DNA of 64,000 nucleotides from Leptodactylus fallax (lineage: Eukaryota > Chordata > Amphibia > Anura > Leptodactylidae), in contig CAMRHE010001107.1 in NCBI GenBank assembly GCA_947044405.1, positions 1 to 64,000 on the forward strand. The letters run 5' to 3'. Below the pieces are notes generated by a model that saw only the letters and a list, made by a program, of their open reading frames with translations, did not search any database and was not told the DNA's origin. The position numbers and the translations under genes are program-made. Below, in pieces: positions 58,599 through 64,000 of this stretch. Position 1 is the stretch's first letter. Every line of letters starts with the position of its first letter.

Positions 58599-60808
58599 GA
58601 TTATCCTTAGGATCAGTAGGGGTCTGACTTTTGGCACCCCTATTGATTAGCTAATGGAAGAGGGAGTACCTTATCTCTTTTTACTATGTCACAGTCTTTT
58701 CTTTGTATTGAAACTCAGTCCCATTCACCTGCATTGAATGAATATGAAGTAAAGTACAGTGCCAGGCACATCTACTACCAAAAGTACAGAGTTTGGATAA
58801 GGAAAAAAATTATAGGGATATGACACTCACTGCAGCACCGTAGGCCCATCAAGTAGCTGATTAGTGGGGGTGCCAAGAGATGGACTTCCACCAATTTAAT
58901 ATTAATGGCCTATTCTAGAGATAAGCCATCAATTTTAAAGAAACAGATGAGTGCATTAACTCCATGGCAATGGTTCAATTTCTTATCTTGGCACAAGTCA
59001 ACAGAAAAACTTGGCAGGAATTCTTATACATATTCCACATAGACTTACAAATCTGTGACATCACTGTATACCATAATGTAATCTCTTTTTAAGACAAATA
59101 ATATTTCCAATTTCTGTTTGGAAATTGCATTTCACTTCATTGGTTAGATCATTTCTAGTCAAGTGTCATATTCCCTCAATAGAGATTTGTTAGATCAGCA
59201 TACTGTGTGCAGCTTATCATAGCAATGTACTTTAGAGCTCTGAAAATATATCTGCTATTCTCAATTTCATTTGATGAAATGGCTAAACATTTATTCATTT
59301 AAACAAAGAGTAAAAGTGATCCGCTTCAGAATGGATAACAGTAATTGATTCTGGGAAACAGTTATCATTTCCTCAATATTTCATATTGTATCCGTACAGA
59401 AGTGTAACCATCCTCAGATCCCTGCATTAATAATGGAGCATTTTCATGACTGTCATCAATATTTATGTTTTACTTTCTACATTTATGCTTCTGTAATGGT
59501 TTTTATGTAAACAATGACTGTTAAAGAAATCATTTGGAAAGATTAAATAAGATAAAAGACTAAGGTGCTGCACTGAATATATAACAAGAGCAAGAATAAA
59601 GTAGGATTCCTGCTGCTGCAGATATGTATATGCCTTGTAAAGTAAGAAGTTAGTATTTTTTTTTTGCTACAAATGTTTACAAAAGGTTCTGAACTGATGG
59701 TGAATAACCATATAGAAATGTTTTATAATTTCCATTTTTTGCTTTTTTACAATTTAGCTTCCAAAAAAAAAAGTTTACACATTTATCAAAAATGATTTTC
59801 TATTTATCTTTTTGTATGCAGAAAGGTTATCTGTAGTTCTGTGTAAAACCATTATGATTTCTACAAACTCAGCTTTGTTGTGTATGACAGATCTACTGTA
59901 GCTCTGATACATCTGACAGATGCAGCTTCACCACATGTGTGGTTGCTTTTGCTTTTTAATCCAGAATGATTATAGTATATAGGTCTTAAAGGAGAAGTTC
60001 AGGATTAAAAAAGATAAATTAACAGTTCAAAAATTATTAAACATTTTTAAATGACAATCCCCTAACTCGGTATCCTGCATAAGGAAGTAACGCTTGCAGC
60101 ACATCACAGGTATTGATGGTGATGCTAGCAAGTATAGTACCAGACCACTGAGGTCAGTGATTGGATGTATGTAATATTGCTGAAAGGCAGTACAGGCAAA
60201 AATTGACATAATGACAGATCTGTTCATTGGTATCAGCCAGAGGTATGTGAAAATCCTCACAGATTCATGGTTGATGCATTTTCACAAATATAATGGTTTA
60301 CCCACATGTGGCAGATTATCTTGTCTGCTTCTGTGTGAAGAAGTGATCTGCATTGCTGAATACCCTCTCTTACAGGACACTGGAGGGTGGACAAGACAGA
60401 ACACAGTTGGCAAATTGGTCCGGTTCCTGGCACCGATTCAATCTGTTGACCAAGACGTCCATGAAGTCATGAAGCAGGGTATCTACTGGAGAAAGGATAC
60501 AGTCCAAGTATGACTGAACCTGGTTATAACTCTGTATAAATGCAAGCTGGATGCAGAGCAATATTCCAGCAGGCAGTGTGGCTTGCTGTCAGCACAGGTG
60601 GGATTAAAATAGAAATTTGACTGTAGTATCTTTATCATAGATATAGACTAAGCTGAGATATAATTAATGGTGGTGTATGGTATTTTTACACAAACTTCTG
60701 GTTTAAAACTGAAAATGTGCCAAGTATAATTAACAGCAGTGTAAGAAAGCTAGTTTGCCTAGTATGGCAATTTAGTGTGGCACTGTATGCAACAAGACTA
60801 AACTGAAG
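58599..60808. other. AT-rich DNA, no supported gene
   Basis: The only part with exon-like features is 60377-60513 (a CTCTCTTACAG acceptor-like sequence followed by an open frame to TGA at 60511-60513), but the protein has no domain I recognise. The rest shows nothing specific. Confidence 0.45.
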
Positions 60809-60810
60809 TA

Positions 60811-62378
60811 CAGTCATGGCCAAAAGTTTTGAGAATGATACAAATATAAATTTTTACAAAGTCTACTGCTTCAGTTTTTCTAATGGCAATTTGCATATAC
60901 TCCAGAATGTTATAAAGAGTGATCAGCTTAACAGCAATTACTTGCAAAGTCAATATTTGCCTAGAAAATGAACTTTATCCCCCCAAAACACATTTCAACA
61001 TCATTGCAGCCCTGCCTTAAAAGGACCACCTAACATGGTTTCAGTGATTGCTCCATTAACACAGGTGTGGGTGTTGATGAGGACAGGGCTGGAGATCAAT
61101 CTGTCATGATTAAGTAAGAATGACACCACTGGACACTTTAAAAGGAGGCTGGTGCTTGCCATCATTGTTTCTCTTCTGTTAACCATGGTTATCTGTAAAG
61201 AAACACGTGCAGTCATCATTGCACTGCACAAAAATGGCCTAACTGGGAAGAGTATTGCAGCTAGAAAGATTGCACCTCAGTCAACAATCTATCGCATCAT
61301 CAAGAACTTCAAGGAGAGAGGTTCCATTGGTGCCAAAAAGGCTCCAGGGCGCCCAAGAAAGACCAGCAAGCGGCAGGACCATCTCTTAAAAGTGTTTCAG
61401 CTGCGGGATCGGGCTACCAGCAGTGCAGCGCTTGCTGAGGAATGGCAGCAGGCAGGTGTGAGTGCATCTGCACGCACTGTGAGGCGGAGACTCTTGGAGC
61501 AAGGCCTGGTCTCAAGGAGGGCAGCAAAGAAGCCACTTCTCTCCAGAAAAAACATCAAGGACAGACTGATATTCTGCAAAAGGTACAGGGAGTGGACTGC
61601 TGAGGACTGGGGTAAAGTCATTTTCTCTGATGAATCCCCTTTTCGATTGTTTGGAACATCTGGAAAACAGCTTATTCGGAGAAGAAGAGGTGAGAGCTAC
61701 CACCTGTCTTGTCTCATGCCAACTGTAAAGCATCCTGAAACCATTCATGTGTGGGGTTGCTTCTCAGCCAAGGGAATCGGCTCTCTCACAGTCTTGCCTA
61801 AAAACACAGCCATGAATAAAGAATGGTACCAGAATGTCCTCCAAGAGCAACTTCTCCCAACCGTCCAAGAGCAGTTTGGCGCTCAACAATGCCTTTTCCA
61901 GCATGATGGAGCACCTTGCCATAAAGCAAAGGTGATAACTAAATGGCTCAGGGAACAAAACATAGAGATTTTGGGTCCATGGCCTGGAAACTCCCCAGAT
62001 CTTAATCCCATTGAGAACTTGTGGTCAATCATCAAGAGACGGGTGGACAAACAAAAACCAACAAATTCAGACAAAATTAAAGCATTGATTCTGCAAGAAT
62101 GGACTGCTATCAGTCAGGATTTGGTCCAGAAGTTGATTGAGAGCATGCCAGGGAGAATTGCAGAGGTCCTGAAGAAGAAGGGTCAACACTGCAAATATTG
62201 ACTTGCTGCATTAACTCATTGTAACTGTCAATATAAGCTTCTGTTACTCATAATATGAATGCAATTATATTTCTGTATGTGATAAAAACATCTGACAAAC
62301 ACACATAAAAACCAGAGGGCAGCAGATCATGTGAAAATATAATATTTCTGTCATTCTCAAAACTTTTGGCCATGACTG
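60811..62378 (+). mobile_element. Tc1-like DNA transposon, structurally intact
   Basis: 1,568 bp between TA dinucleotides (60809-60810 and 62379-62380). The outer 28 bp of both ends are perfect inverted repeats (60811-60838 and 62351-62378, beginning CAGTCATGGCCAAAAG), after which similarity fades. One uninterrupted transposase gene fills the middle. This is the only element in the window with perfect ends and an unbroken gene, so it is the youngest-looking Tc1 here and a candidate for activity. Confidence 0.96.
61185..62201 (+). CDS. Tc1-like DDE transposase, intact (338 aa)
   Basis: Cut-and-paste transposase that would act in the nucleus on the flanking inverted repeats. It begins with a helix-turn-helix region (residues 1-45), a GRPR linker at 55-58 that can act as an AT-hook, and a second helix-turn-helix (about 65-115). 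The catalytic core has SDE (Asp149), VWGCFSAKG (189-197), QHDGAPCH (Asp241) and NPIENLW (Glu277), spaced DD35E. Length 338 residues is normal for the family. I chose the Met at 61185: it sits in AACCATGG, a good initiation context, and matches where relatives start (MVICKETRAV). The frame is open for 11 codons further upstream (Met at 61152), but that extension is hydrophobic and unlike the family. No stop, frameshift or missing catalytic residue is visible. Confidence 0.95.
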   Translation: MVICKETRAVIIALHKNGLTGKSIAARKIAPQSTIYRIIKNFKERGSIGAKKAPGRPRKTSKRQDHLLKVFQLRDRATSSAALAEEWQQAGVSASARTVRRRLLEQGLVSRRAAKKPLLSRKNIKDRLIFCKRYREWTAEDWGKVIFSDESPFRLFGTSGKQLIRRRRGESYHLSCLMPTVKHPETIHVWGCFSAKGIGSLTVLPKNTAMNKEWYQNVLQEQLLPTVQEQFGAQQCLFQHDGAPCHKAKVITKWLREQNIEILGPWPGNSPDLNPIENLWSIIKRRVDKQKPTNSDKIKALILQEWTAISQDLVQKLIESMPGRIAEVLKKKGQHCKY

Positions 62379-62380
62379 TA

Positions 62381-62574
62381 TATTGGTGTTGTAAAAACGC
62401 AGTAATTTTAGGTGGTGCATATCCATTTTCTGATGTGCTTCAGATTGGCCCTGCAAATTAAAGTTCCGGTTCATCATGTTCGGCAGACCGTAATGGATTC
62501 TGCTTGGTATAGTGATACAGCTGGCAGAGGCAGTGGAGCATTGACCCAATGGTGAATAGAGAGTAGTCTCCTGG
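62381..62574. other. Spacer between two Tc1 elements
   Basis: No recognisable feature. Confidence 0.4.
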
Positions 62575-62579
62575 ACAAA

Positions 62580-63500
62580 CATACAACCAGCATATTTTGT
62601 TAGTATTTTGTAAATCCACCTTTGGCTTTCAACACTACCTGAATCCTTCTGGGTATGTTTTCGATCAGATTCAAGCATGTCTCAACCGAAATCTGATCCC
62701 AGGTCACATTCCCAATGTTGGTGCATATTGGTCGACTCTCTTGGGTAGGAATACAGATTTTTCTTCAACTCTACCCACAAGTGTTCAATTGGTCTGGGGA
62801 CTGTGGGGGTCAATCCAGCACCTCTAATTTATTGTCATTGAACAATTTCTTTGTTAATCTCGATGTATGCTTTGTGTAATTGTCCTGCTGGCACATCATG
62901 TCATCCTTTTAATTCCCATAGTACTCGAGTATACAAAGTAACTTGTCTTGTAGGATACTCACATATTGCTGAGCATTGAGTCCACCATCAATCCTGGTCA
63001 AGTATCCAACACCTTTGACTGTAAAACAACCCTATATCATCACACTTCCTCCATCAAACTTCACAGTTCCTTAAATTTCTCAATCCATTAGCCCCCTTTT
63101 CCCTTGTGTCTTCCAGACCCATTTGCACCCATCAGGGCCCAGTCTATTGACTTTCATCTTATCGCTCCAAATCACACATTTTCAGTCTTCTACTATCCAC
63201 TATTCATACTTTTTTGCAAACGCAAACCAACACTTCTTATGACAATACTGAAGTCAAGGGTTTTTCACCTTTTTTCAGGCAACCATTCCAGACTTGTGTA
63301 ACATGCGTCACACAGTGCTTGCATGGGTGTCTGTGATTACAAAGCATATGAGCCACTTCCACGTTTGGTGCGACAGAACTGATAGACCTTGTGATGAGTC
63401 GACTTGTTGACTCTGACATTTTGCCTGGACCTCTTGGCTCTTGAATGGATGGACGGACTTCATTTCATATTCTTCCAACTGTCGTGGCACTCACATGATG
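62580..63500 (-). pseudogene. Tc1-like transposase, many frame breaks
   Basis: Minus-strand motifs in order: a damaged N-terminal region (VEVAHMLC, KSGMV-like segment near 63290), VWKTQG-type sequence near 63110, GGSVMI, then VKGVGYLTRIDGGL (about 62990), MMCQQDNYTKHTSRLTKK with the second Asp (62860-62915), LEVLD, and EHLWVELKKNLY with the catalytic Glu (about 62785). It ends in FTKY-like sequence at about 62600. Stops and frameshifts occur throughout, including a TTGTTTTACAG-type break near 63025. The family differs from the neighbouring intact element. Clearly inactive. Confidence 0.8.
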
Positions 63501-63594
63501 CAGTTTGGTAATTTTCTTGGCCTAGAGACTGCTATTAATGAGCTGGATTATGCTGTTTCTCTTTTTTTGGGAAATCTACTTCATGGATGACTCT

Positions 63595-63655
63595 CGATTT
63601 GAACCAGTGACCTTTCACCTGGAAATCAACCTAATAACACACTGAGCTATTCGGG
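63595..63655 (-). other. tRNA-like A and B boxes
   Basis: On the minus strand, ATAGCTCAGTGTGT (63638-63651) resembles a tRNA A box and TCACTGGTTCAAATCGAG (about 63593-63610) a B box with a T-loop consensus. The D-stem and anticodon stem do not pair properly, so it is not a working tRNA gene. It may be a tRNA-derived (SINE-type) scrap inside the Tc1 element. Confidence 0.45.
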
Positions 63656-63925
63656 AATGTGAGAACAGATTGTAATTTCTAGTATACAAGAAGAAAAAGA
63701 TTTTTCCATCACCAGGAGCAAAACAGTAACAATGCAGTTACATAACAAGAATCTGCATAACTAATCATATGCTAAATAGTTGCAAGCCAAATTTATGTAT
63801 GAGATAGCCAAGATGATTGTCTATAAAATGATGGTAGTCTCAAATTTGAAGCTGTAGTGGATGGTGAAATATGGAGCCTAAAACTCAAAAGTCCAAAATA
63901 TTGTTACCCTTTTTCTCGTCAGTAT

Positions 63926-64000
63926 ATAGGGTTAGAGTAGGAAATAGGGATAAATTAATGGGCTAGGTAACTATAATAACACAATAATAATCCCACATTC
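63926..64000. other. Window end, nothing recognised
   Basis: AT-rich sequence. Confidence 0.4.

Larger units (their letters stand above)
62575..63923 (-). mobile_element. Decayed Tc1-like element, minus strand
   Basis: The transposase remnant occupies 62580-63500. At the right edge the minus strand reads ACTGACGAGAAAAAGGGTAA, CAATATTTTGGACTTTTG next to TA (63922-63925), a Tc1-type terminus. The opposite end near 62575 is not recognisable. A tRNA-like segment lies between the gene and the right end (63595-63655). Confidence 0.72.

Noticed and set aside
63595..63655. Functional tRNA gene
   Set aside because: D-stem and anticodon stem do not pair, and the acceptor ends do not match; only the boxes are tRNA-like.

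Overview
The window looks like nuclear DNA from a vertebrate, most probably an anuran amphibian. No host exon, rRNA gene or functional tRNA gene could be supported. What I can read is almost entirely repeats: a large satellite, several Tc1-like DNA transposons at different stages of decay, hAT-type and TTAA-target non-autonomous elements, short palindromic MITEs, two copies of one solo LTR and two non-LTR retrotransposon remnants. The frog assignment rests on recognising the repeat styles (Tc1 families with long inverted repeats, TTAA-bounded elements with 'AACCCCTT' ends, MITEs with ends such as GGCCTGGTTCACAT). It is not a database result.

Layout. 1-13112 is one C-rich satellite of about 29 bp period. 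It runs off the left edge of the window, is split by a solo LTR (9398-10012), and ends on the right against a hAT-like terminus (13113-13227). 14150-17111 is a TTAA-bounded element carrying a nested Tc1 element (14648-16284). 17116-26700 is mostly MITEs and TTAA-family fragments in AT-rich DNA. 27031-28056 is an old Tc1-like element with a LINE 3' end inserted in it. 28134-30349 is a TTAA-flanked repeat with four internal subrepeats. 30520-33731 holds TTAA-family sequence, an internally deleted Tc1-like element and a 3'-only second copy. 35780-36652 is another TTAA element. 38303-39110 is a 94-bp tandem repeat split by the second solo LTR. 39416-40711 is a hAT element holding a nested TTAA fragment and a short tandem of the same monomer that forms the big satellite. 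43745-47020 is old repeat DNA. 47350-49365 is a decayed LINE split by a hAT-type MITE. 49514-50991 is a Tc1 element with a broken transposase, and 54770-55181 is a 3'-only copy of it. 60811-62378 is a Tc1-like element with an uninterrupted 338-residue transposase, followed by a decayed Tc1-like element on the minus strand (about 62575-63923).

How the parts relate. The most interesting link is between the 12.5-kb satellite and the minisatellite inside the hAT element at 40248-40372, which suggests that the satellite grew from, or shares an origin with, the internal repeats of a non-autonomous transposon. Nested insertions give relative ages: the satellite predates its LTR, the hAT element predates its TTAA insert, the LINE predates its MITE, and an old Tc1 predates a LINE tail. 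The 60811-62378 element looks youngest: its 28-bp inverted repeats match perfectly and its reading frame is intact.
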